The position numbers and the translations under genes were made by a program. 12,495 nt of DNA from an uncultured Bacilli bacterium (GTDB lineage Bacteria > Bacillota_I > Bacilli_A > RF39 > UBA660). This document shows positions 6,950 to 12,495 of this stretch, in pieces. Location of the stretch: assembly GCA_905235875.1 (NCBI GenBank), contig CAJONL010000039.1:1-12495 (forward strand), in the 5' to 3' direction. Position 1 is the stretch's first letter. Each line of letters starts with the position of its first letter. The notes under the pieces are model-generated. The model worked only from the letters and a program-made list of their open reading frames with translations, did not search any database and was not told the DNA's origin.

Positions 6950-7769
6950 TTCTTTTCACCCTATATATAGTTTTTTTATCAAAAAATCCTGTATCTGTTT
7001 CTATTAAACTATTTATTTTTCTATCTAAAATATTTAAATCATATTCAAATGTTAATGCCTTTTCATAAATAGATAAAACTTTACTAAATACTTCCTTATC
7101 TATTTCAAAATCATTAAGTATAATGTAATCTACTCCTGCATCTTTTAATTCTTTTAAATACTTTATTCCATTTAATACATAATTACTATAAATTTTAGTA
7201 CCATACTCACACTCTTTAGTTTTATACTTTTTCTCTCTTTCAATCATAGTATGTATATTTATATCATCATCTTCATCAATATAATCAAAATAATTACTAA
7301 TTAAATGTCTTTTAGAAATTGATACAAGTTGATATCCAAATATATTTACAAATGTTTTAACTTGTACTTTTTTTATTATTTCACATACCTCATCTAGAGT
7401 AAGAAGATTTGAAATAAAAAGTCCATTTACACCATCTTTTTTATAAAAATCTATAGTTTTATAATTAGTTGTTAAAAAATCTCCTGCCCAAATTAAATTA
7501 ATATTTAATCCTAATCTTTTAACTATAGATAAAACTGAAACATCATAGTAAAAAACTCCCTTAATACTCTCTTTAGATAGTTTTAAAAGGACTTCCTCTA
7601 AAAAAGGAAGATCACCATTAAACATATTTTTATCAAGGGAAATAAAAACCTTTTTATCTTCCATTTCTAAAAACTGTTCAATAGTTATATTATTATCACT
7701 TATAGATAAACCTTCTATACCAAAAAGATGTGCAGGGGCACATCTATTATTCACATCCAATATTACCAT
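6942..7769 (-). CDS. trhP1: tRNA 5-hydroxyuridine synthesis protein TrhP1 (YrrN-like U32 homologue)
   Basis: This is the partner U32-family protein of TrhP2; in B. subtilis both yrrN and yrrO contribute to 5-hydroxyuridine formation. Its 275 residues are divergent. The segment FGYQLVSISKRHLISNYF (144-161) aligns in my reading with the HGxxC...SxRxLLxNYF region of YrrN. KYLKELKDAGVDYIILNDFEI (about 204-224) matches the late (beta/alpha) repeat. Only Cys10, Cys129 and Cys187 exist, so it cannot hold the cluster seen in TrhP2. A scaffold or tRNA-binding role beside TrhP2 is inference. The ATG lies seven bases behind AGAAGG and overlaps trmR by 23 bases. TGA is the stop. The position between trmR and trhP2 supports the assignment more than sequence alone. 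Confidence 0.82.
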   Translation of the reverse strand: MVILDVNNRCAPAHLFGIEGLSISDNNITIEQFLEMEDKKVFISLDKNMFNGDLPFLEEVLLKLSKESIKGVFYYDVSVLSIVKRLGLNINLIWAGDFLTTNYKTIDFYKKDGVNGLFISNLLTLDEVCEIIKKVQVKTFVNIFGYQLVSISKRHLISNYFDYIDEDDDINIHTMIEREKKYKTKECEYGTKIYSNYVLNGIKYLKELKDAGVDYIILNDFEIDKEVFSKVLSIYEKALTFEYDLNILDRKINSLIETDTGFFDKKTIYRVKRND

Positions 7770-8364
7770 TTACATGCCTTCTTTCACTAACTGATATTCC
7801 ATCACCTAAATCATAAAATTTAGTCTTATAGTTTTTATTATCTTTTAAAAACTTTTTATAATCATTTATCTTTCTAACTAAACCTCTTACATTCCTAGAA
7901 GCAATTTCTTCAGGTTTTTTATTTGTCATTCCATGGAAAGATAAATTATCAGTTATTATTGTACCACATATGTCAAGACACTTTTCATATTTTGTAAAAA
8001 ACTTTATACTTTGACTTTTAGCAGCATCTATAAATATTAAATCAAAAGTATTATCTAGTTCCATATCTAAAGCATCACCAAATATAAGATTAATTCTATT
8101 TTCAAGATTCATTTTTTTAATATTTTCTACTGCCTTTAAATATCTTGTTTTATCTCTTTCAATAGTAGTTATATAAACACTAGGACTAGCAAGTGCCATA
8201 ACTATACTAGAATAGCCTACAGCTGTACCTATTTCCAGTATTTTTTTAATACCTTTAGATACTATGTAATCAGTAATAAAATTTAAAGAATCATCTTCAA
8301 TAATTGGAACATTATCATTAATTGCTTCTTTTTTTATATCATCAAGCATTTTTAAATCTACCAT
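7747..8364 (-). CDS. trmR: tRNA 5-hydroxyuridine(34) O-methyltransferase TrmR
   Basis: TrmR (formerly YrrM) uses SAM to methylate 5-hydroxyuridine at tRNA position 34 to 5-methoxyuridine. The 205-residue protein has the class I fold of the family-3 O-methyltransferases (CmoA/COMT-like). SAM motif I is ILEIGTAVGYSS at 42-53. The acidic residue of motif II is in TIERD near 67-71. FIDAAKSQ (111-118) includes Asp113, and TDN (138-140) has Asp139 and Asn140, the expected metal site. The C-terminal DGISVSERR is typical. The ATG overlaps the end of mltG by seven bases. Its nearest ribosome-binding sequence (AAAGGA) is distant, which suggests coupling to mltG translation. It is followed at once by trhP1 and trhP2, whose product is its substrate. 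Confidence 0.93.
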   Translation of the reverse strand: MVDLKMLDDIKKEAINDNVPIIEDDSLNFITDYIVSKGIKKILEIGTAVGYSSIVMALASPSVYITTIERDKTRYLKAVENIKKMNLENRINLIFGDALDMELDNTFDLIFIDAAKSQSIKFFTKYEKCLDICGTIITDNLSFHGMTNKKPEEIASRNVRGLVRKINDYKKFLKDNKNYKTKFYDLGDGISVSERRHVNGNIGCE

Positions 8365-9428
8365 TCAAGCCACAATCCTTTTACTTTTAAATCTTCGATT
8401 ATTTTATCATGCTCTGTCATAGTTTTAGTTAGATATACTTTACCATTTTTATCAGCTACAAAGTAGTAATAATTATGTTTAGTCGGCTTAAGTGCAGAAA
8501 CAATTGATTCAATACCAGGATTACATATAGGTCCAATAGGAAGACGTCCTGCCATGTTACTATTTCTAGTATTATAAAGATTATTACTAGCAAGTTCACT
8601 ATTTGAAAGATCACTTGTCATATCTTTTTTTACACCATAGTAAGTTGTAACATCGCTTCCAAGAGTCATTTTCTTTTTAAGTCTATTATAAAATACTCCA
8701 GCAACATCACTTCTTGAAGTTTTATTAGTTGCTTCAAGTTCTAAAATTGAAGCCATAGTTATTAGTTGATGAGTACTATATTTACTTTTAATAATATCGT
8801 TTTTATAAGGTGTAAGCTTTTCATCCATACGCTTAACCATTTCATTAAATATATCTTCAACTCTTACATCTTTAGATAAAAAATTATAAGTATCTGGAAA
8901 AAGATAACCTTCTAGATTATAATATATTCCCTTTTTCTTAACATCATTAGTAATAAACCAATATTTATTAATTAAGCTATCTAAATATACAGGGTCAGTT
9001 GCTACTTTATATACATCTTTTGTTCTATTATTAGTATTATCTGCAATTATCTTAGCAATTCCACGCATATTAAGTCCTTCTTTAAATGTTAAAGAAAACT
9101 CATCAGAATTAGTTCCGCCTTCTGCTAAAGTATTAACTATTTTGCGAAGAGACATATTCTTATTTAAATTATAAGTTGCAGCATATATCTTTCTTTTGTC
9201 GCGAATTAAAGTATAACCATCAAAAAAAGTAGTATTTTTAATTAATCCTTTACTCTTTAAGTTTCTAGCTATATCCTTAATTCCTTCTCCTTCTTTTACT
9301 ACAAATTTTATATTATTATCAGAACCACCTACTGGTGAAAGTAAATAATATAGACCAATAATTATTACAACATTAATAATTAAAAGAAAAATTAAAAATC
9401 TATTTTTACCCTTATATCTATTCTTCAT
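8358..9428 (-). CDS. mltG: Endolytic transglycosylase MltG
   Basis: MltG is a membrane-anchored lytic transglycosylase that cuts nascent peptidoglycan and sets glycan-strand length. The protein has 356 residues. A basic N-terminus (KNRYKGKNR) precedes one membrane helix at about 11-31, leaving the rest outside. A LysM-like region follows (about 42-100), then the catalytic domain with LEGYLFPDTY (172-181), ASILELE (226-232) with catalytic Glu230, LGSDVTTYYG, and LPIGPICNPGIESI followed by YFVAD. The ATG lies behind AAGGAAG and overlaps by 11 bases the reading frame that ends the DUF1292 gene. The frameshift in that gene could therefore reduce coupled translation of mltG. The same order occurs in B. 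subtilis, where it is yrrL. Confidence 0.95.
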   Translation of the reverse strand: MKNRYKGKNRFLIFLLIINVVIIIGLYYLLSPVGGSDNNIKFVVKEGEGIKDIARNLKSKGLIKNTTFFDGYTLIRDKRKIYAATYNLNKNMSLRKIVNTLAEGGTNSDEFSLTFKEGLNMRGIAKIIADNTNNRTKDVYKVATDPVYLDSLINKYWFITNDVKKKGIYYNLEGYLFPDTYNFLSKDVRVEDIFNEMVKRMDEKLTPYKNDIIKSKYSTHQLITMASILELEATNKTSRSDVAGVFYNRLKKKMTLGSDVTTYYGVKKDMTSDLSNSELASNNLYNTRNSNMAGRLPIGPICNPGIESIVSALKPTKHNYYYFVADKNGKVYLTKTMTEHDKIIEDLKVKGLWLEW

Positions 9429-9755
9429 TTTTATCTTCCTTCATTTCATCTTGCAATACCCTTAAAGCTGTTTCAATTACCTTCCATTCTTTTTCAGTAG
9501 TTATTGCCTCTAGTTTCATATAATCACCATCTTGAATTACGACAGAACCATAAGCTTTTATATTACCAGTTTCATCTTTTTCGTTATCTGTATATGCAAG
9601 AGATGCTTACCAGTTTCTTCACTATCAAATTCAAGAAGTTTATAAAAAAGCTTCTTTTCTCCATTTTCATTAAAACCTACAAAAGTATCTTCAGTAAGTT
9701 TACCATCAAAGTCCTTCATAGCATCATCTATCATTTTTTTCTCATTACTATTCAT
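9418..9755 (-). pseudogene. yrzB: DUF1292 protein (YrzB-like), interrupted by a one-base frameshift
   Basis: The gene starts at ATG 9755, one base after the ruvX stop (TAATATG) and behind AAAGGA. Frame one reads MNSNEKKMIDDAMKDF and on to FDSEETGKH. It then leaves the family pattern near 9600-9603 and stops at 9558 after 65 residues. The next frame continues the expected DUF1292 sequence without a break: AYTDNEKDETGNIKAYGS, then MKLEAITTEKEWKVIETAL, to TAG at 9418-9420 inside the start of mltG. Restoring one base gives about 112 residues, a normal length for the family. No canonical slippery heptamer is seen at the junction (CATCTCTTG). A true mutation or a sequencing or assembly error is the likely cause. 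DUF1292 function is unknown; the family is conserved beside ruvX. The family call is good, pseudogene status uncertain. Confidence 0.82.
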
Positions 9756-9756
9756 A

Positions 9757-10170
9757 TTATTTTTCCTTTCTATTTAAATAAGACTGTAGTATTATAACAG
9801 CAGAAATTCCATCTATTTTGGTTTTTCTTTTTTTTCTAGACATATCTGCTCCAATTAAGACTCTTTCTGCCTCAACAGTTGTAAGTCTTTCATCTTCAAA
9901 AACTATTTCACCAGAAAACTTTTTTTCTAGTTTTTCTTTAAAGGTTATTGTATCATCTACTCTAAAACCTAGTGAATTATCCATATTCTTTGGAAGACCA
10001 ATTACAACACAATCAATCTTTTCTTTTTCTATAATGTTCAAAACAAAAGATAACATTTCATCTTCCGAAGAAGAAATAATACTAGCATAAAAAGAGGCAA
10101 TAATCCCAAGTTTATCTGAAATTGCAACCCCTAATTTTCTTTTACCTAAATCAAGTCCTAAATATCTCAC
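9757..10170 (-). CDS. ruvX: Putative pre-16S rRNA nuclease RuvX/YqgF
   Basis: This RNase H-like nuclease is implicated in maturing the 5' end of 16S rRNA. It was formerly called a Holliday junction resolvase. The 137 residues cover the complete fold. MRYLGLDLGKRKLGVAISD carries the first catalytic Asp7. IGLPKNMDNSLGFR (57-70) is the family loop. DERLTT (93-98) holds the Asp/Glu pair. KIDGISAVIILQSYL has the last acidic residue, Asp120. The start is GTG at 10170, overlapping the ireB stop as GTGA, a standard coupling arrangement. Its own ribosome binding site is poor. The stop lies one base before the DUF1292 gene. The ireB-ruvX-DUF1292-mltG order is conserved in Bacillota. Confidence 0.95.
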   Translation of the reverse strand: MRYLGLDLGKRKLGVAISDKLGIIASFYASIISSSEDEMLSFVLNIIEKEKIDCVVIGLPKNMDNSLGFRVDDTITFKEKLEKKFSGEIVFEDERLTTVEAERVLIGADMSRKKRKTKIDGISAVIILQSYLNRKEK

Positions 10171-10415
10171 TGTACATCTTTTAAATAGTACTTTAATAAT
10201 GCTTCAATAATCTTATCTCTTTCAAGTTTTTGTAATCTACTTCTGGCATCTTTATAACTAGAAATATATCCAAGATCACCACTCATAAGATATCCTACAA
10301 TTTGATCTATACTATTATATCCTTTCTCATTTAATGCATTACTAACATAAGATAAGGTTTCAGTAATCATATAATTTTCAAGTTCATCAACTTTAAAAAC
10401 CATTGTCTTATCCAA
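10167..10415 (-). CDS. ireB: IreB family regulatory phosphoprotein (YrzL, DUF965)
   Basis: IreB is a small cytoplasmic protein phosphorylated by the PASTA Ser/Thr kinase IreK in Enterococcus faecalis, where it lowers cephalosporin resistance. The family core is clear: ALNEKGYNSIDQIVGYL, SGD, then KDARSRLQKLERD and IIEALLKYYL. I place the start at TTG 10415 (MDKTMVFKV), giving 82 residues. It lies behind AGAGGTGAT at the same spacing as in obg, and aligns with the DKTMKF start of family members as I recall it. Longer forms starting further upstream would run through the -10 box at 10446-10441. Thr4 corresponds to a threonine reported as a kinase target; position 7 is Phe, so the second reported site may be missing. 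First gene of the mltG-trmR-trhP operon. Confidence 0.93.
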   Translation of the reverse strand: MDKTMVFKVDELENYMITETLSYVSNALNEKGYNSIDQIVGYLMSGDLGYISSYKDARSRLQKLERDKIIEALLKYYLKDVQ

Positions 10416-10440
10416 AATATCACCTCTATTCACTATAAAC

Positions 10441-10469
10441 ATTTTATCATTAATAAAACTATTAGGCAA
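10441..10469 (-). promoter_or_regulatory. SigA-type promoter of the ireB-mltG-trhP operon
   Basis: TTGCCT (10469-10464), a 17-base spacer and TAAAAT (10446-10441) preceded by TG-A make a good extended -10 promoter, 32 bases behind the SUF operon terminator. The expected transcript start near 10434 gives a leader of about 18 bases. No other convincing promoter is seen before greA, so it probably drives seven genes. Confidence 0.7.
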
Positions 10470-10500
10470 GAAATTGAAAGTGAAAATTAATTATAATTTT

Positions 10501-10526
10501 AAAAAACCTAACATAATGTCAGGTTT
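10501..10526 (-). terminator. Intrinsic terminator of the SUF operon
   Basis: AAACCTGACA (10526-10517) pairs with TGTTAGGTTT (10513-10504), with a single G:U pair and a TTA loop. The T run extends through 10501. It starts four bases after the sufB stop codon. Confidence 0.88.
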
Positions 10527-10530
10527 ATAT

Positions 10531-11838
10531 TTATATACTTTGCTTTAAAAGTGCATTTAATTCTACTGCATACTCTAAAGGTAATTCTTTTTTAAATCTA
10601 TCTGTAAATCCTAGTATTATCAAGTTAGTTGCTTCTTCTTTAGATAATCCTCTACTTTGAAGATAAAACAACTTTTCTTCACTAATTTTTGATACTGTTG
10701 CTTCATGTTCTATGACACTTGTTTTATTTTTTAAAATATTTGTTGGATAAGTATCACTTTTCGAATCTTTATCAAGTATTAAAGTATCACATTTAACAAG
10801 TGCTTCGCTTTCTTCAGCATTTTCCTCTATTTTTACTAAACCTCTAAAATCAGCTCTACCGCTATTTTGAGCTATACTTTTAGAAATAATTTCACTTTTA
10901 GTGTTTTTACCTATATGAATCATTTTTGCACCACTATCTTGATATTGCCCTTTCTTAGCAACACTAATAGTAATACATACCCCTTTAGAATTATCGCCCT
11001 TAAGTACACTACATGGATACTTCATTGTTTTTTCAGAACCAATATTTCCATCTATCCATTCCATAACACCATTTTCATCAACTAAAGCCCTTTTAGTTAC
11101 TAAATTATATACATTAGTAGACCAGTTTTGAATAGTTGAATAACGACATTTACTATTTTTCCCTACATATATTTCTACTACAGCTGCATGTAAATTACTA
11201 CTTGTATAATCCTTAGCAGTACATCCCTCAATATAATTTAAACTACTATTATCATCTACTATAATTAAAGTTCTTTCAAATTGACCTAAATCTTTATTAT
11301 TAATTCTAAAATAACTTTGAAGAGGTCTATCTAATGTAGTATTTTTAGGTATATAGATAAAACTCCCGCCTGAAAAACATGTACCATTTAAAGCTGTAAA
11401 TTTATTTTCATCATTTTTTACTATTTTGCCAAAATATTTATTTACTATTTCTGGATATTTTTTAAATCCTTCTTCTATTGAAGTAAAAATAACATTTTTC
11501 TTTTCTAATTCATCTAACATATTATGATATATTACTTCACTTTGATATTGTACCCCAATACCATCAAGTCCTTTTTCAGAATCTACTACTCCTAGAGTAC
11601 AGAATTCATTATATGTATTTTTATTTATCTTATCCCAATTATCAGTTAAACTATCCTCACTTGTTTTATAGTAATTTATATTATCAAAATCAAGATCTAT
11701 TTCTGGTCCAAATGAAGGAAGTTTCATTTGTTTAAATATTTTGTATGAATCAAGTCTATATTTAAGTACATCCTTATTCTCTTTTTTATACTCAGATATT
11801 TTTTTTACTTTTTCTTCACTTAATCCTCTAATTAACAT
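10531..11838 (-). CDS. sufB: Fe-S cluster assembly scaffold protein SufB (short N-terminus)
   Basis: SufB forms the SufBC(D) scaffold on which Fe-S clusters are built with sulfur from SufS/SufU. The right-handed parallel beta-helix core shows YIEGCTA with Cys206, LHAAVVEI, WSTNVYNLVTKRA, AKMIHIGKNT, and VKCDTLILD with Cys350. SDTYP, VIEHEATVSK with His378 and SRGLSKEEA follow. Cys350 and His378 are 28 residues apart, as are Cys405 and His433 of E. coli SufB, the proposed assembly site. At 435 residues it is shorter than the usual 465-480. It begins at the RGL segment and lacks the leading region containing the usual YxYGF-type motif. An in-frame TAG two codons before the ATG rules out extension. 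GGAG lies eight bases upstream. It overlaps sufU by 11 bases and is the last gene of the operon. Confidence 0.95.
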   Translation of the reverse strand: MLIRGLSEEKVKKISEYKKENKDVLKYRLDSYKIFKQMKLPSFGPEIDLDFDNINYYKTSEDSLTDNWDKINKNTYNEFCTLGVVDSEKGLDGIGVQYQSEVIYHNMLDELEKKNVIFTSIEEGFKKYPEIVNKYFGKIVKNDENKFTALNGTCFSGGSFIYIPKNTTLDRPLQSYFRINNKDLGQFERTLIIVDDNSSLNYIEGCTAKDYTSSNLHAAVVEIYVGKNSKCRYSTIQNWSTNVYNLVTKRALVDENGVMEWIDGNIGSEKTMKYPCSVLKGDNSKGVCITISVAKKGQYQDSGAKMIHIGKNTKSEIISKSIAQNSGRADFRGLVKIEENAEESEALVKCDTLILDKDSKSDTYPTNILKNKTSVIEHEATVSKISEEKLFYLQSRGLSKEEATNLIILGFTDRFKKELPLEYAVELNALLKQSI

Positions 11839-12262
11839 TTTCTAGCTCCTTTAATAAATTATCTATAGCACGAGCTGGGATAAGTGCACATCCTACTCTA
11901 TTAGGTTTTAGATAAATATCATCAAAACATAATAATTCACCAAGTAAATTTTTATCATAATCTTTTTCATTAATCATATTTTGGTAATTAATTAATATAT
12001 TTTTTACTTCATTTATATCTTTACCTATTAGTTTTTTCAATAAAATCGAAGTACTACTAGTAGATATAACACATGCTTCACCTTTAAAATAACAATCAGT
12101 AATTTTATTATTTTCTATTTTAAAAAATATATCTACATTATCTATACATGAAGGGCTATTACTATTTATTTTTATATAATCGTCACCATTAAAACTATCA
12201 TCTTTATTAAAAGGATGCTCCCAGTTTTCTAAAATTATTTCCTTTTTTAATTCTTTATTCAT
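11828..12262 (-). CDS. sufU: Sulfur transfer protein SufU
   Basis: SufU is the zinc-dependent partner that takes persulfide sulfur from SufS and passes it to the scaffold in Gram-positive SUF systems. The 144-residue protein has the IscU-like fold. The expected zinc ligands are present: Cys39 and Asp41 (PSCIDN, against the common NPxCGD), Cys64 (FKGEACVIS) and Cys125 (NRVGCALIPARAI). The Gly of the CGD motif is Ile here. The insertion NYQNMINEKDYD, absent from IscU but normal in SufU, fits that subfamily. The ATG abuts the sufS stop with no gap (TAAATG), behind GGTGAT. The order sufS-sufU-sufB matches B. subtilis, which supports the call. Confidence 0.94.
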   Translation of the reverse strand: MNKELKKEIILENWEHPFNKDDSFNGDDYIKINSNSPSCIDNVDIFFKIENNKITDCYFKGEACVISTSSTSILLKKLIGKDINEVKNILINYQNMINEKDYDKNLLGELLCFDDIYLKPNRVGCALIPARAIDNLLKELENVN

Positions 12263-12495
12263 TTATATCACCACATCAAATATACTATTACTATTTTTCA
12301 AAACCTCAATTAATCTATCAATTTCCTCTTTAGTATTATAAAAATAAAGGGAAATCCTACATGTATTTTCTATACCCAATTCATCTTTTAAAAGTTTTGC
12401 ACAATGACTGCCTGCTCTTACACATATATTATAGTTATCTAAAAAAACAGAAGTATCTTGTGGAAAAACTCCTTCAATATTAAATAAGATAGTAC
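12263..12495 (-). CDS. sufS: Cysteine desulfurase SufS, C-terminal 76 residues (runs off right edge)
   Basis: The C-terminus of a PLP-dependent group II cysteine desulfurase, which removes sulfur from cysteine as an enzyme-bound persulfide. My translation gives TILFNIEGVFPQD, then FLDNYNICVRAGSHCAKLL, ending in CRISLYFYNTKEEIDRLIEV and FDVVI-stop at 12263-12265. The RAGxHC motif carries the catalytic persulfide Cys; the usual first His of RAGHHC is Ser here. The PLP lysine and start lie outside the window. The stop abuts the sufU ATG, so sufS, sufU and sufB are one operon. sufC and sufD are expected further upstream but are not visible. Confidence 0.95.
   Translation of the reverse strand, partial: TILFNIEGVFPQDTSVFLDNYNICVRAGSHCAKLLKDELGIENTCRISLYFYNTKEEIDRLIEVLKNSNSIFDVVI

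Noticed and set aside
9596..9606. Programmed -1 frameshifting in the DUF1292 gene
   Set aside because: No canonical slippery heptamer at the junction; a base loss or sequence error is simpler.
9504..9797. Plus-strand open frame across the DUF1292 gene
   Set aside because: It is antisense to a conserved minus-strand gene and has no family features.
9818..10090. Plus-strand open frame of 90 codons across ruvX
   Set aside because: It is a shadow of ruvX, whose catalytic motifs are intact on the minus strand.
10867..11085. Plus-strand open frame of 72 codons inside sufB
   Set aside because: It is antisense to conserved SufB core sequence, with no start signal.
1..12495. Mycoplasma-type genetic code (TGA read as Trp), suggested by the high AT content
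   Set aside because: TGA ends trhP1 and ireB exactly where the families end, and Trp positions in MltG are TGG.

Overview
The window is a compact, AT-rich stretch of bacterial chromosome. Every gene I can support lies on the minus strand, so transcription runs from high to low coordinates. TGA ends two clear genes (ireB and trhP1) and Trp is encoded by TGG, so the standard bacterial code applies and not the mycoplasma code. IreB, a SufU-type SUF system, the TrmR/TrhP1/TrhP2 set and the order ireB-ruvX-DUF1292-mltG-trmR-trhP1-trhP2-greA all point to a low-GC Bacillota. The same order is known from Bacillus subtilis (yrzL-yrrK-yrzB-yrrL-yrrM-yrrN-yrrO-udk-greA). A Bacilli-like lineage with a small, AT-rich genome is my inference. 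The species cannot be named from this sequence.

Reading in the direction of transcription, 12495-10531 holds the end of a SUF iron-sulfur cluster operon (sufS C-terminus, sufU, sufB), closed by a clear hairpin terminator. A promoter at about 10441-10469 then drives a tightly packed operon, 10415-5774. It encodes IreB (substrate of the PASTA kinase), RuvX/YqgF (16S rRNA maturation), a DUF1292 protein whose frame is broken by an apparent one-base loss, MltG (glycan-strand terminase), TrmR, TrhP1 and TrhP2. The last three make 5-methoxyuridine at the tRNA wobble position. greA follows with its own consensus promoter and terminator.

Next come a GluP-like rhomboid protease with a terminator overlapping its last codons, a 100-residue membrane protein, a 334-residue single-pass protein with a long charged tail, mtaB (ms2t6A methylthiotransferase), a 158-residue single-pass protein, a 74-residue DUF1292-like protein, and the start of obg, which leaves the window at position 1.

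The themes are housekeeping: tRNA wobble and position-37 modification, ribosome maturation (RuvX, Obg), transcript elongation (GreA), envelope work (MltG, GluP, IreB) and Fe-S supply for the Fe-S enzymes MtaB and TrhP2. I see no mobile element, CRISPR array, tRNA, rRNA or phage gene. No gap exceeds 300 bases. The points most worth checking are the DUF1292 frameshift, corrected TTG starts for ireB and gluP, a short SufB, a palindromic promoter and three unrecognised membrane-associated or small proteins.
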